Assembly (NCBI RefSeq): GCF_900156505.1
Contig: NZ_FTPR01000002.1
Coordinates: forward strand, 62,001 to 126,000
Direction: 5' to 3'
Source: Yoonia rosea
GTDB taxonomy: Bacteria; Pseudomonadota; Alphaproteobacteria; Rhodobacterales; Rhodobacteraceae
Length of the DNA stretch: 64,000 nucleotides
Positions 36,063-46,067 of this stretch are shown here, piece after piece; positions within the stretch are counted from its first letter, which is position 1, and each line of letters starts with the position of its first letter. A program made the position numbers and the translations under genes. Under the pieces are notes generated by a model. The model made no database searches and was not told the DNA's origin. It worked only from the letters and a program-made list of their open reading frames with translations.

Positions 36063-37204
36063 GTGTTCCTCCCTATGACAGTGGTTTGGTCGGCAAGTGA
36101 GATGTTCGCACCGCTTTCCGCGTTGAAAAGATGAATACGTGCGCCGTCAGGTCGTAGGCAGACGGCGTCACCACGTTGGATTTCCGTGTCGAATTTATCG
36201 GTCGGTATAACGGCAATGAAATTGCTCTCGCCCACGTGAACATGCAGGTTCACTTCATGTCCCATGAACTCGATGTTATGGACCGTCCCCGAGAACGCAT
36301 CGGCGGTGTCCGCAGCCACGATCTCGACGTGTTGCGGCCGGATGCCGAAGGTCACAGGCCCTTCATGCGGCTCGAGCCGTTCAGCCAGCCCCTTGGGCAC
36401 CGCAATCGTTTGACCGGCAAGTGTGATCGTCAGCTTGCCATCATTGGCCAGAACCGCAGGCGCAAGGTTCATTTCCGGCATCCCTATAAACCCTGCAACA
36501 AAGGCATTGGCGGGGCGCTCATAGAGGGTCACCGGATCGGCGACCTGCATGATATGGCCATCTTTCATAACGCAGATACGGTCGCCCATGGTCATTGCCT
36601 CGACCTGATCGTGGGTCACATAAACCACGGTCGCAGGGCGCCCTTCATCGCGGAGGCGCTTATGCAGGTCGGTAATGCGCATGCGCATCGAGGCACGCAA
36701 TTTGGCGTCAAGGTTCGACAAAGGTTCGTCGAACAAAAACACCTCGGGCGATTTGATGAGCGCACGGCCGACAGCGACACGCTGCGCCTGCCCGCCCGAC
36801 AACTGCTTTGGCAACCGGTCCAGAAGCTCCTCAATCTCGAGGATACCGGAGACCTCTTTCGTCGCGCTTTCAATTTTGGCTGACGGTTCACGTTTGAGTT
36901 TGAGTCCGAACGACAGGTTCCGTCGCACCTTCATATGCGGGTAAAGCGCATAGTTCTGGAACACCATCGCGATACCCCGTTTGCCAGGCACCAGATCATT
37001 GACGACATTTTCACCAATGCGGATTTCACCGCCCGTGATCGTCTCCAGCCCTGCAATCATCCGCAGCGTTGTGGATTTGGCACATCCCGATGGGCCGACC
37101 AGCACCATGAACTCGCCGTCTGCAACATGCAGGTCAATACCATGCACGGCCTTGAAACCGCCGCCATAGATCTTTTCGACAGATGTAAGTTGAAGATCAG
37201 CCAT
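36059..37204 (-). CDS. Sugar ABC transporter ATP-binding protein (MalK/UgpC type)
   Basis: A 381-residue ATPase with Walker A GPSGCAKSTT (Ala where Gly is more common), Q-loop FQNYALYPHM, signature LSGGQAQRVAVGRAL, Walker B VFLFDEPLSNLDAKLR and switch His in YVTHDQVEAM. A C-terminal TOBE-type regulatory domain follows. The frame is open upstream to 37489, but ATG 37204 (MADLQLTSVEKIYGG) matches the family start and overlaps the permease stop. It energises the two adjacent permeases. Confidence 0.93.
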   Translation of the reverse strand: MADLQLTSVEKIYGGGFKAVHGIDLHVADGEFMVLVGPSGCAKSTTLRMIAGLETITGGEIRIGENVVNDLVPGKRGIAMVFQNYALYPHMKVRRNLSFGLKLKREPSAKIESATKEVSGILEIEELLDRLPKQLSGGQAQRVAVGRALIKSPEVFLFDEPLSNLDAKLRASMRMRITDLHKRLRDEGRPATVVYVTHDQVEAMTMGDRICVMKDGHIMQVADPVTLYERPANAFVAGFIGMPEMNLAPAVLANDGKLTITLAGQTIAVPKGLAERLEPHEGPVTFGIRPQHVEIVAADTADAFSGTVHNIEFMGHEVNLHVHVGESNFIAVIPTDKFDTEIQRGDAVCLRPDGARIHLFNAESGANISLADQTTVIGRNT

Positions 37205-38115
37205 CAGCCTTTGACCCCCCCTGTTGAGATGCCCTCGATGAAATATTTCTGGGCAATGAAGAACACGATCAGTGACGGCGTCAGTGCAAGCACAGTCATC
37301 GCAAGGATCTGGTTCCAGTTGAACGCCTCGGTCGTGTCGATGCTCAGCTTGAGCGCCAGAGACACGGGATAATTCTCGACCGAAGAGATGTAGATAAGCG
37401 GCCCGAGAAAGTCGTTCATGGTCCACATAAACTGGAACAGACAGACCGAAATGATGGCAGGCATCAGCATCGGTATCACGACATACCAAAGCACCTGAAA
37501 GGTGTTGGCCCCGTCAACGCGCGCGGCCTCTTCCATGTCACGCGGGATCGACCGCATGAACTGGATCAGCATAAAGACGAAAAAAGCCTCAAGCGCGAAC
37601 CACTGCGGCACGAACAGCGGCAGATAGGTGTCAAGCCAGCCCAACTCGCGGAACAACAGATACTGCGGAATGCGCGTAACCACATCGGGCAGCAGCAACG
37701 TCGCGATCAGAATGCCAAACAGGATCTTCTTGCCGGGAAATTCAAATCGGGCAAAGCCGTAGGCCACGATCACTGACGAGAATGCCGTGCCGAGCATCTT
37801 GGGGATCACGATGTAAAGCGAATTCAAAAAGAACCGCCCGAAGGTATAGGGCGTCGACGTTTCCCAGCCGTCGATATACCCCTGCACGGTTGGATTTTCC
37901 GGCCAGAATGACGCCGAGCTGAAGATTTCCTCGTTTGTTTTGAAGGATGCGCCCACCAGCCAGATCAAAGGATACAGCATCAAAAGGCCGAACAACGTCA
38001 GGATCACATAGCGGATGATGGCACCGCGGCGCTGCGCGCGCTGGATCTTGAGCTCTTGCGCTGAACGCGTGCGTTCGCCAAGGGGCATTGGTTCTAGGTC
38101 AGGTAAGGATACCAT
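37204..38115 (-). CDS. Sugar ABC transporter permease (MalG/UgpE type)
   Basis: A 303-residue inner-membrane permease with six predicted helices and the EAA loop EEAARVDGANTFQVLWYVVIPMLMP near residue 200. It forms the channel with the preceding permease. One-base overlap with the ATPase gene; four bases separate it from the other permease gene. Confidence 0.92.
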   Translation of the reverse strand: MVSLPDLEPMPLGERTRSAQELKIQRAQRRGAIIRYVILTLFGLLMLYPLIWLVGASFKTNEEIFSSASFWPENPTVQGYIDGWETSTPYTFGRFFLNSLYIVIPKMLGTAFSSVIVAYGFARFEFPGKKILFGILIATLLLPDVVTRIPQYLLFRELGWLDTYLPLFVPQWFALEAFFVFMLIQFMRSIPRDMEEAARVDGANTFQVLWYVVIPMLMPAIISVCLFQFMWTMNDFLGPLIYISSVENYPVSLALKLSIDTTEAFNWNQILAMTVLALTPSLIVFFIAQKYFIEGISTGGVKG

Positions 38116-38119
38116 TGTT

Positions 38120-39004
38120 TCAGCTCCTCTTGTCGCCGGCGTAATAGACCCACTTTTTCGACGACCAGAAGGCGATCAGGGTCAAAACCATGATGATCAC
38201 GAATAGGACCCAAGCGATGGCCGAGGCATAGCCCATGTCGAAGCTCTTGAAGGCCTTGTCGTAGATATAAAGTGGCAACAGATAGGTGGATTTCAGCGGG
38301 CCACCGTTGGTGATGATGTAAGGGCCATTGAATTCCTGAAACGCCTGTACTGTCTGCATGATCAGGTTGAAAAAGATGACCGGTGTGATCAGCGGTACGG
38401 TGATATAGCGGAATTGCTGCCACTTGGTTGCACCGTCGATGCTGGAGGCCTCATAGAGCGATCTGTCCACCGATTGCAGCGCGGCAAGAAAGATCACCAT
38501 CGCCGATCCGAACTGCCAGCAGCGCAAAAGCGTCAGGGTGAACAGGGCATTCTGCGGATCGCCAAACCAGTTGACAGGCTCCATGCCGATGGCCGTCAGC
38601 CCCATGTTCACAAGGCCTACATCAGCAAAGATGTAGCGCCACAGGACCGCAATCGCGATGGATCCCCCCAGAACCGACGGGACATAGTAGGCCGTCCGGA
38701 AAAACCCGATCGCTTTGAGTTTGTAGTTCAGCACCACAGCCACCAGCAGCGCAAAGCACAGCTTGAGCGGGACGGTCATGAACACATAAAGCAGTGTCAC
38801 GCTCAGGGATTTGCTGAACGTCCGGTCGCGGGTGAAAAGACGCTCGTAGTTATCAAGGCCAACCCATTCCGGCGTCGACAAAAGATCGTAATCGGTGAAC
38901 GACAGATAGAGCGACGCCAAGAACGGAAACGCTGTGAAGATGCACAGCCCGATCACGTAAGGCGAAACATAGGCCATCCCCAAAAACTTGCTGTCACCAC
39001 CCAT
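38120..39004 (-). CDS. Sugar ABC transporter permease (MalF/UgpA type)
   Basis: A 294-residue inner-membrane permease beginning MGGDSKFLGMAYVSPYVIGLCIF, with about six helices and an EAA loop (YEASSIDGATKWQQFRYITVPLITP near 200). The short N-terminus is typical of UgpA-like rather than E. coli MalF proteins. Its ATG overlaps the stop of the GH4 gene (TAATG). Confidence 0.92.
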   Translation of the reverse strand: MGGDSKFLGMAYVSPYVIGLCIFTAFPFLASLYLSFTDYDLLSTPEWVGLDNYERLFTRDRTFSKSLSVTLLYVFMTVPLKLCFALLVAVVLNYKLKAIGFFRTAYYVPSVLGGSIAIAVLWRYIFADVGLVNMGLTAIGMEPVNWFGDPQNALFTLTLLRCWQFGSAMVIFLAALQSVDRSLYEASSIDGATKWQQFRYITVPLITPVIFFNLIMQTVQAFQEFNGPYIITNGGPLKSTYLLPLYIYDKAFKSFDMGYASAIAWVLFVIIMVLTLIAFWSSKKWVYYAGDKRS

Positions 39005-40389
39005 TACGATGCCTCCTTCAACAGATCACGGGGTAAATGATGCGCGGTTGCCTGCACCATTTCATCAAACATTTGCCGCGCCGTCTCCGCAGGGAGTGGC
39101 ACCACCAGCGGGTCGGTGCGGAACAGATCAAACAGATCGTCCCAGCGCCCGTCAGCAACCGCCTGCAGCAAGGCAGATTGACGCGCCGCATGATCCGCTG
39201 TGATCGCCAGCAAAGCATCCGGCATCCGCCCCGCCACCAAAGGTGTCACACCCAGAGACGAGAACAGTGCATTGGTTTCCACAATCGTGCCCAGCGGCAG
39301 ACCATCCATCTGCCCCCGGTTGGGCAGGTTCACGTTGCTGACGAATTGGCCCAGACCCAGCAATCCTTTGATCTGGTCAACAAGGGCCTCGTCCGATCGG
39401 TCGGCATAGGGCACGCCCTGCCCCGCCGCCAAAGCATCGGCACGTGCTTGTTTTTCTGCACGGTCACGGATGCGGTAAGACACCGGCGTCAGCGTGAATT
39501 CCCAATCTGCGGCCACGTCGAGGTATTCGCCCTGCGGCATGAACTCGGCCAGGTGACGGTCGCCTGCGGCTGCGGGAATGCCAAACCGGCGATACAGGTC
39601 GAACTTCACACGGCTACGGTCCATGAAATACAGATCATGTTCGTCCGTCGGATCAATCTCGCGCGGGGACCAGCCGCTGTTGCCGTGCTGACCGGCGAAG
39701 GCGCGGTAGGCGGGCAACATATCGCGCCCTTCAAGGCCGATCGCATCGACAAAGGTAAAATGATTGATGCCCAGAACGTTGACCTCAACATCACGGTGGC
39801 TGTAGCGCGCCGCGCCCGCCTCTTGGTTCGCGATCCACGCCACCTGATGGCGCAGCTTCGTCACCTCGTGGCACTCGCCCCACAACCGGATCGCAGGAAA
39901 GGCCTGATACATCGCACCGGTCAGCACGCTCATGGGATTTGTCAGATTGCAGACCCAAGCGCGCGGCGCATTTGCGCGGATTGCTTCTGCAATCGAGATC
40001 ATCATCGGAATGGCACGCAGCGCCCGCACAAACCCGCCAGGCCCAACGGTATCACCCACGGCCTGCTTGATCCCGTAGCGCGCGGGGATGTCTACGTCGC
40101 AGGCCATATCATCGAAGGCGCCAGGTAGGATTGATACGACAACGACGTCAGCCCCGCTCAATGCCTCTTGCATTGAGGGCACGGCCGCATAGCGCGCTGG
40201 CGTTCCCTTGGAGACATCGGCAAAACGCATCCCGATTTTGGCATTTCTTTGCGCGGCCGCGTGGTCGATATCGTAAAGCCGCACCTGTGCCGCCAGCGTC
40301 GTGTCATGGGCCAGATCGGCCATCAGCTTGGTCGCCCAGTTCAGCGAGCCGCCACCGATGTAGGCTATGGTAACAGGGGTTGCGCTCAC
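39004..40389 (-). CDS. Family-4 glycosidase, probable alpha-galacturonidase
   Basis: A 461-residue NAD- and Mn-dependent GH4 enzyme. The Rossmann start VTIAYIGGGSLNWATKLM is followed by CNLTNPMSVLTGA and the GECHEVTKL and LGINHFTF segments that hold the metal/catalytic Cys and His residues. In a pectin locus, LplD-like alpha-galacturonidase activity is likely, but other GH4 specificities are not excluded. GTG 40389 is chosen: GGAG lies 7 bases ahead and it overlaps the uxaA stop by four bases. A TTG at 40410 is the other option. Confidence 0.85.
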   Translation of the reverse strand: MSATPVTIAYIGGGSLNWATKLMADLAHDTTLAAQVRLYDIDHAAAQRNAKIGMRFADVSKGTPARYAAVPSMQEALSGADVVVVSILPGAFDDMACDVDIPARYGIKQAVGDTVGPGGFVRALRAIPMMISIAEAIRANAPRAWVCNLTNPMSVLTGAMYQAFPAIRLWGECHEVTKLRHQVAWIANQEAGAARYSHRDVEVNVLGINHFTFVDAIGLEGRDMLPAYRAFAGQHGNSGWSPREIDPTDEHDLYFMDRSRVKFDLYRRFGIPAAAGDRHLAEFMPQGEYLDVAADWEFTLTPVSYRIRDRAEKQARADALAAGQGVPYADRSDEALVDQIKGLLGLGQFVSNVNLPNRGQMDGLPLGTIVETNALFSSLGVTPLVAGRMPDALLAITADHAARQSALLQAVADGRWDDLFDLFRTDPLVVPLPAETARQMFDEMVQATAHHLPRDLLKEAS

Positions 40390-41909
40390 ATCACTGCTCC
40401 GATTTGCCAAGGTACGAATTCATTGTCGCCAAGGCCCAAGGCCTCTGACTTGGTGGTCTGGCCCGAAGCGGTCGCGCGGATCAGATCGAATATCTGGTGG
40501 CCCTTTTCCGCCAGACTGATCCCGTCGGACATGATGTCACCGGTGTTCAGGTCCATATCGTCCGGCATCTGTTTGAACAGGCGGTCCGAAGTCGCAAGTT
40601 TGATGGTGGGTGCGGGTTTCGATCCAAAGGCCGAACCGCGGCCGGTGGTAAACACAACAATCTGGGCCCCGCCCGCGATCTGCCCGGTCGCCGACACAGG
40701 GTCATATCCGGGCGTATCCATGAAAACAAAGCCCGACGCAGCAACCTGTTCGGCATAGTCATAGACCGCCATCAACGGGGTCGCACCAGCCTTCGCCACA
40801 GCCCCCAGCGATTTTTCAAGGATTGTCGTGATGCCGCCCTGCTTGTTTCCCGGACTGGGGTTGTTGTCCATCGAACCACCATTATGCGCGGCATAGTCTT
40901 CCCACCACCTGATCTGCGCAATCAGCTTGTCAGCAACCGCGCGGCTGCTTGCGCGGCGCAGCAACAACTGTTCCGCGCCGTAAATCTCGGGCGTTTCGGA
41001 CAGGATCGCGGTACCACCCTGTGCGACGATCAGATCGGCTGCAATGCCCAGCGCAGGGTTCGCTGTGATGCTGGAAAATCCGTCTGACCCTCCACATTGC
41101 AGCGCAACCCGTAACGCGCTCATCGGTTGCTGGCTGCGGGTGATTGCGTTCACCTCCGGCAATATCTGCGTCACATGCGCCTTGATTGCGTCGATGGTGG
41201 CACGTGTGCCGCCGGTGTCCTGGATGGTTAGCGCGTGGAAGCGGTCGGTACCCGCATCACCGAACTGCGCCTGCATCCGCGCAATTTGCATCACCTCGCA
41301 ACCGAGACCCACGAACACTGTCGCGCCGACATTGGGGTGTGTCGCATGGCCCCACAAGACACGGTTCAAGATGTCGAACCCGCGTCCGCTGTCCGCCATC
41401 CCGCAGCCGGAGCCATGCGCGAGCGCCACGATTCCGTCGACATTGTGATAATCTGCCAGCAGTCCGCTTGCCTCGATCTCGGTTGCGGCGCGGCGGATCA
41501 CAGTGGCCGAGCAATTCACGGTGGCCACCAGTGCAATGTAGTTACGCGTGCCAACGCGGCCGTCCGCGCGGGCATATCCCGCGAAACGCAGCGCCTCCAT
41601 CTGGGGGACAGCCGCTAAAGCTGCCTTCAGATCCGCACCGATGGCATAATCCTGATCGCGATCGGCAAAGGCGCAATTGTGCGTGTGTACGTGTTCGCCT
41701 GCGGCAATCGCCACCGATGCTCGCCCGATAAACTGTCCGAACTTGATGACCGGCGCACCCGCAGGCATCGCCACCCGCGCGATCTTGTGGCCTGATGCCA
41801 CCGCCGCTGGCAAAGGCGCGCCAAGACCCAAAGGATCAGCACCGACAAGCGCGCGATCAGTCAAAACGGCGACGGTATCGTTCGGGTGCAGGATCAACGG
41901 CTCAGGCAT
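40386..41909 (-). CDS. uxaA: Altronate dehydratase
   Basis: A 507-residue protein combining the two UxaA-type parts (SAF-like N-terminal part with HVHTHNC near 80-86; large C-terminal domain with VALAHGSGCGM and FVGLGCEVMQ). It dehydrates D-altronate to 2-keto-3-deoxygluconate in galacturonate catabolism. ATG 41909 is chosen over a TTG two codons upstream; it overlaps the uxuA stop by a few bases. Confidence 0.92.
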   Translation of the reverse strand: MPEPLILHPNDTVAVLTDRALVGADPLGLGAPLPAAVASGHKIARVAMPAGAPVIKFGQFIGRASVAIAAGEHVHTHNCAFADRDQDYAIGADLKAALAAVPQMEALRFAGYARADGRVGTRNYIALVATVNCSATVIRRAATEIEASGLLADYHNVDGIVALAHGSGCGMADSGRGFDILNRVLWGHATHPNVGATVFVGLGCEVMQIARMQAQFGDAGTDRFHALTIQDTGGTRATIDAIKAHVTQILPEVNAITRSQQPMSALRVALQCGGSDGFSSITANPALGIAADLIVAQGGTAILSETPEIYGAEQLLLRRASSRAVADKLIAQIRWWEDYAAHNGGSMDNNPSPGNKQGGITTILEKSLGAVAKAGATPLMAVYDYAEQVAASGFVFMDTPGYDPVSATGQIAGGAQIVVFTTGRGSAFGSKPAPTIKLATSDRLFKQMPDDMDLNTGDIMSDGISLAEKGHQIFDLIRATASGQTTKSEALGLGDNEFVPWQIGAVM

Positions 41910-43074
41910 GCGCAAGCCCCCTTATCACCCCACGCAATTCCGCCAACCCCCGCAAACGACCGATCAGCGGATAGCCCGGGATCACATCGCGCGTCAGGTC
42001 CGACAACATATGGTGGCCATGATCGGGCCGGAACGGGATTGCGTGATCCGCGCGGCCGGCATCGCGGCGGCGCGTCTCTTCGTCCAGCAACACGCGGATC
42101 AAGGCGACCATATCGGTGTCACCGTCCAGATGTGCGGCTTCCTCGAACGATCCGTCCGCGTCTTTGCGCACGTTGCGCAGATGGGCAAAATGGATGCGGT
42201 CGGCCACCTTTGCCGCAATCGCGGGCACATCATTTTTCGGGTTTGCGCCAAGCGAGCCGGAACACAACGTAATCCCGTTGGCAGGACTGTCATAAGCCTT
42301 CAAAACCCAATCCAGATCGTCGGCATCCGAGACAATGCGCGGCAGGCCCAGAATGTCGAGCGGCGGATCGTCGGGATGCACGCAAAGACGTATACCCAAA
42401 TCCTCGGCTGCGGGCACAACCTCGTCCAGAAACCTCTTGTAGTTGGCGCGTAAAGCCGCACGATCAATCCCGTCGTAGGCCGCAAGCGCAACCCGCAGAC
42501 CAGCAATATCGTAACGGTCAAAAGCCCCGGGCAGACCTGCCATGATCGCCGACAAAAGACCCTTGCGCTCATCGTCGCTCGCCACCTGAAACCACGCCCC
42601 CGCCTGCGCAAGGACGGCGTCGGAATAGGCGGCCTCGGCCGCTTGACGACCCAGCATGTGGATCTCAAAGGCAGCCATGCGGACAGCATCGAAGCGCAAA
42701 CAAGTGGCCCCACCCGTGACGGGGGCGGCAAGATCGGTGCGGGTCCAATCCAGCAGCGGCATGAAGTTGTAGCAGATCGTCTTCACACCTACGGCTGCGA
42801 GGTTGGCCATGGACTGGCGGTAGTTTGCGAATAAGGCGGACAGATCGCCCTCACCTTTCTTGATGCACTCATGGATTGGCAGGCTTTCGACCACGACCCA
42901 GTCAAAGCCCGCTTGCACGATCTGGCGCTTACGTGCGGCGATGGCTTCTTGTGGCCAGGCCGCGCCATAAGGGATGTCGTGCAGGGCGGTAACGATACCG
43001 CGTGCGCCCGTCTGCGCCACCTCTGCCAGTGAGATGCTGTCGAATTCACCGTACCAGCGCCAGCTTTCGATCAT
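41902..43074 (-). CDS. uxuA: Mannonate dehydratase
   Basis: A 390-residue TIM-barrel enzyme with the UxuA opening MIESWRWYGEFDSISLAEVAQTGARGIVTALHDIPYG and metal-site segments CVHPDDPPLDILGLPRIV, CSGSLGANP, HFAHLRNVRK and RPDHGHHML. It converts D-mannonate to 2-keto-3-deoxygluconate in the glucuronate branch. The ATG overlaps the stop of the reductase gene (ATGA). Confidence 0.95.
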   Translation of the reverse strand: MIESWRWYGEFDSISLAEVAQTGARGIVTALHDIPYGAAWPQEAIAARKRQIVQAGFDWVVVESLPIHECIKKGEGDLSALFANYRQSMANLAAVGVKTICYNFMPLLDWTRTDLAAPVTGGATCLRFDAVRMAAFEIHMLGRQAAEAAYSDAVLAQAGAWFQVASDDERKGLLSAIMAGLPGAFDRYDIAGLRVALAAYDGIDRAALRANYKRFLDEVVPAAEDLGIRLCVHPDDPPLDILGLPRIVSDADDLDWVLKAYDSPANGITLCSGSLGANPKNDVPAIAAKVADRIHFAHLRNVRKDADGSFEEAAHLDGDTDMVALIRVLLDEETRRRDAGRADHAIPFRPDHGHHMLSDLTRDVIPGYPLIGRLRGLAELRGVIRGLAHA

Positions 43075-44507
43075 GATACGGCCCTCGTGATCGCAGCGCG
43101 CACGCCCTCGTCCCAGATCACTGTCGCCGCGCGTGTCACCGGTTCTTGCAGACGCGCGGCCAGATCAGCGGGGAATATCTCTTCGACCGAAAGCAAGGCG
43201 GCGACGATATCTGCGGGGCTGCTCTGTGCCTCTGCAAGCGCAAAGAGGCGGTCGGCAAGCGGATCGCGCACATCAATGCATTTGCCTGCCTCATCGGTCC
43301 CGCTGACATAGCGCATCCATGCCGCAATCGCCGTGCAAAGCCCCGCGACGCTGCGGCCTGCATCAAGATTGTCCCTTACGGTCCCAAGGATCCGCTGCGG
43401 TAGTTTCTGGCTCCCGTCCATTGCGATTTGCCATGTACGGTGGCGGATTGCAGGGTTGGCATAGCGGCTCATCAACGCATCGGCATAGTCCGTCAGACTG
43501 ACGCCTTCGGGCGCTGTGACAGCGGGCATGATCTCATCCCACAAGGCGTGCGCGTAACGGGCAAAGTCGCGATCCGCGACTGTATCGGCAATGGTTTCGT
43601 GCCCGACAAGATAGCCGGTATAGGCCAGTGCGGAATGGGTGCCGTTCAGCATGCGCAGCTTCATGTCCTCATGCGCGGTCACATCCACAACCATCTCGAC
43701 CCCTGCATCTTCCAAGGCGGGGCGGGCATCGTCGACGAAATCATCTTCAACCGCCCATTGGGAAAACGGCTCGTGCAGCACGGGGGCAGCGTCGGGTGTG
43801 CCGGTCAGTAGCGCGATACGCGCAATGTCGGCGTCGGTCGTCGCGGGGGTGATCCGATCCACCATCGTGGAGGGAAACTTGCCCTTGGCTGCAATCCAGT
43901 CCGCCAGCGCGGGGTCAATCCGGCTGGCCAGTTGCAGGACCATGCCGCGCACCAGCTTGCCATTCTTTGGCAGGTTATCGCAGGTCAGCACCGTGAATGG
44001 CGCCGTGCCATTCGCCTTGCGTCGTGCCAGCGCGCGCACCAGAAAACCCGGCGCGGAAACGGGCAGCTCATGCGTCAGATCATGTTGGATATCCGGGTGG
44101 TCGAGGTTCAACTCTCCGGTGGCCGGATTGTGGCAATAGCCCTTTTCGGTGACGGTCAGCGTGACAATCCGCACGGCAGGATCGGCCATGATCGCAAGCA
44201 CCGCTTCGGGATCTTCCGGCGCGACGAGCACATCGTTCAAAACACTGATATCACGCGGCGCTTCGCCTTCGGGTGCCAGCGTCACAGACGTATAGCGCCA
44301 ATCGCGCAGGCGCAGCGCATCGCGGGTCGCGGGGCTGCGGAGCGACACACCGGCAATGCCCCAGTCACCCCCTGACGCGGCCATGGCATCAGCAACATAG
44401 ACACAGCCAAAGCCGCGAAAGAACGCACCAAGTCCGAGATGCACGATCCCGGTGGCGGGGCGCGTGGCGGCTGGGGTTTGACCGTCAGCGGGCAAGCCAG
44501 CCTCCAT
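43071..44507 (-). CDS. Mannitol dehydrogenase-family oxidoreductase, fructuronate/tagaturonate reductase
   Basis: A 478-residue polyol-specific long-chain dehydrogenase: IVHLGLGAFFRGFGCVYVADAM is the NAD-binding start, and VDRITPATTD and KLRMLNGTHSALAYTGYLVG hold catalytic-region Lys/Asn/His residues. In this locus it should reduce fructuronate to mannonate (UxuB role) and perhaps tagaturonate to altronate, since no separate uxaB is seen here. Start is uncertain: ATG 44507 is listed; ATG 44513 and a TTG at 44495 with GGAGG just ahead are alternatives. It overlaps kduD. Confidence 0.88.
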   Translation of the reverse strand: MEAGLPADGQTPAATRPATGIVHLGLGAFFRGFGCVYVADAMAASGGDWGIAGVSLRSPATRDALRLRDWRYTSVTLAPEGEAPRDISVLNDVLVAPEDPEAVLAIMADPAVRIVTLTVTEKGYCHNPATGELNLDHPDIQHDLTHELPVSAPGFLVRALARRKANGTAPFTVLTCDNLPKNGKLVRGMVLQLASRIDPALADWIAAKGKFPSTMVDRITPATTDADIARIALLTGTPDAAPVLHEPFSQWAVEDDFVDDARPALEDAGVEMVVDVTAHEDMKLRMLNGTHSALAYTGYLVGHETIADTVADRDFARYAHALWDEIMPAVTAPEGVSLTDYADALMSRYANPAIRHRTWQIAMDGSQKLPQRILGTVRDNLDAGRSVAGLCTAIAAWMRYVSGTDEAGKCIDVRDPLADRLFALAEAQSSPADIVAALLSVEEIFPADLAARLQEPVTRAATVIWDEGVRAAITRAVS

Positions 44508-45228
44508 CAACATTGAGAACGGCACCGTGCACATAGCCGGCTGCGGGCGTACACAGATAGACCGCAGCCCCTGCAATATCAGAGGCATCACCCCAGCGGC
44601 CTGCCGGAATACGCTCAACGATCGCTTTGTTGCGATCCGGATCGGCGCGCAGTGCTTCGGTGTTGTTGGTTTCGATATATCCGGGGGCTACGGCATTCAC
44701 GTTGATCCCCTTGGCCGCCCATTCGTTGGCCAGCAGCTTTGTCAGCCCCGCCACGCCGTGTTTCGACGCGGTATAGCTTGGCACGCGGATACCACCCTGG
44801 AATGACAGAAGCGACGCGATGTTGACGACGCGACCGGCGCCGCCGCGCGCCAAGACCGCCTTGGCAAAGGCCTGCGTGGTAAAGAACAGCGCCTTGAGGT
44901 TCACGTCCATCACCGCGTCCCAGTCTTCTTCGGTAAAGTCGACCGCGTCGTTGCGGCGGATGATACCCGCGTTGTTGATCAGAATATCAATCGCCTGATC
45001 ATCAAAGAGCCCCCGACCCGCCATCGGATCAGTGAAATCAACCCGCACAGAAGACGCCTTGCCGCCCGCATCCGAGATCATGCCCACGGTTTCATCACAG
45101 GTGCGACGCCCGGCGCAGATCACTTCGGCACCGGCCTGCGCCAGCCCAAGGGCAATCGCCTGCCCGATGCCGGTGTTGGCACCCGTGACCAGCGCGCGGC
45201 GGCCTGTCAGATCGAAGGGGTTGCTCAC
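44485..45228 (-). CDS. kduD: 2-dehydro-3-deoxy-D-gluconate 5-dehydrogenase
   Basis: A 247-residue short-chain dehydrogenase with TGANTGIG at the NAD-binding turn, NNAG, catalytic Ser in ASLLSFQGG and YTASK with the catalytic Tyr/Lys, and a C-terminal NVDGGWLAR. It interconverts 2,5-diketo-3-deoxygluconate and KDG after KduI. Start is GTG 45228, overlapping the kduI stop (GTGA); the frame upstream to 45339 lies within kduI. Confidence 0.92.
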   Translation of the reverse strand: MSNPFDLTGRRALVTGANTGIGQAIALGLAQAGAEVICAGRRTCDETVGMISDAGGKASSVRVDFTDPMAGRGLFDDQAIDILINNAGIIRRNDAVDFTEEDWDAVMDVNLKALFFTTQAFAKAVLARGGAGRVVNIASLLSFQGGIRVPSYTASKHGVAGLTKLLANEWAAKGINVNAVAPGYIETNNTEALRADPDRNKAIVERIPAGRWGDASDIAGAAVYLCTPAAGYVHGAVLNVDGGWLAR

Positions 45229-46049
45229 CGCAAATCCCCCATAGCGACCATATCCATATCCGTGAAATCGACGTTGTCGCCCGCCATCGCCCAGCAGAAG
45301 GTGTAGGACGACGTGCCGGCCCCTGCGTGGATCGACCAAGGTGGCGAAATCACCGCTTCCTCATTTGCCATCACGATGTGGCGGGTCTGGCTGGGTTCAC
45401 CCATCAGATGAAAAACGCGCTGGTTTTCGGGAAGCTGGAAATAAAGATAGGCCTCCATCCGGCGGTCATGCAGATGCGCAGGCATGGTGTTCCACACCGA
45501 CCCTTCGGCGAACTGCGTATAGCCCATCAGCAATTGGCAGGATTTGCAGACCTCGGGATGCAGGAACTGAATGATCACCCGCTCGTTCGCGGTCTCGCGC
45601 GCGCCCATCTCGACGCGGCGGGCATCCTTAAGTTTGATCAGGGTTGTCGGATAGGTCTGATGCGCAGGTGCGGACAGCACATAGAACCGCCCCGCACCGG
45701 CGAATGTGACCGGCCCAGCGCCCATCCCAATATAGAGGACCTCGCCTGTTTCAAGTTCATAGTCCTCACCACCGACGCTGACTGTGCCGGTGTCTCCAAT
45801 GTTGAGCACGCCCATTTCGCGGCGTTCCAGAATGGTGGCCGTTCCCGTCGCCTCGACCTTGTCCAGTGTCAGTGCCTTGCCTGCTGGCACCGCTGAACCC
45901 AGGATCAGACGATCATAGTGGCTGTAGACCAGATTGATCTCGCCATCCGCGAACAAACCGGCCACGTGGAAATGGTCGCGTAATTGATCGGTGTCGAGCG
46001 TTTTGGCCGTGGCAGGATCAATGGCGTGGCGTGTTTCAGTTCTCAGCAT
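45225..46049 (-). CDS. kduI: 5-dehydro-4-deoxy-D-glucuronate isomerase
   Basis: A 274-residue cupin-fold isomerase. The metal-binding block TMPAHLHDRRMEAYLYFQLPE (near residues 190-210) has the His, His, Glu ligands, and a downstream WSIHAGAGTSSYTFCWAMAGDN supplies the last His. It isomerises 5-keto-4-deoxyuronate (DKI) to DKII in unsaturated uronate breakdown. Followed by kduD with a four-base overlap. Confidence 0.95.
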   Translation of the reverse strand: MLRTETRHAIDPATAKTLDTDQLRDHFHVAGLFADGEINLVYSHYDRLILGSAVPAGKALTLDKVEATGTATILERREMGVLNIGDTGTVSVGGEDYELETGEVLYIGMGAGPVTFAGAGRFYVLSAPAHQTYPTTLIKLKDARRVEMGARETANERVIIQFLHPEVCKSCQLLMGYTQFAEGSVWNTMPAHLHDRRMEAYLYFQLPENQRVFHLMGEPSQTRHIVMANEEAVISPPWSIHAGAGTSSYTFCWAMAGDNVDFTDMDMVAMGDLR

Positions 46050-46067
46050 ATTCTTGATCTTTCTGGT

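Noticed and set aside
36059..37489. Longer 476-residue version of the sugar ABC ATPase
   Set aside because: The extra N-terminus is read from the other frame of the permease gene; ATG 37204 gives the normal family start.
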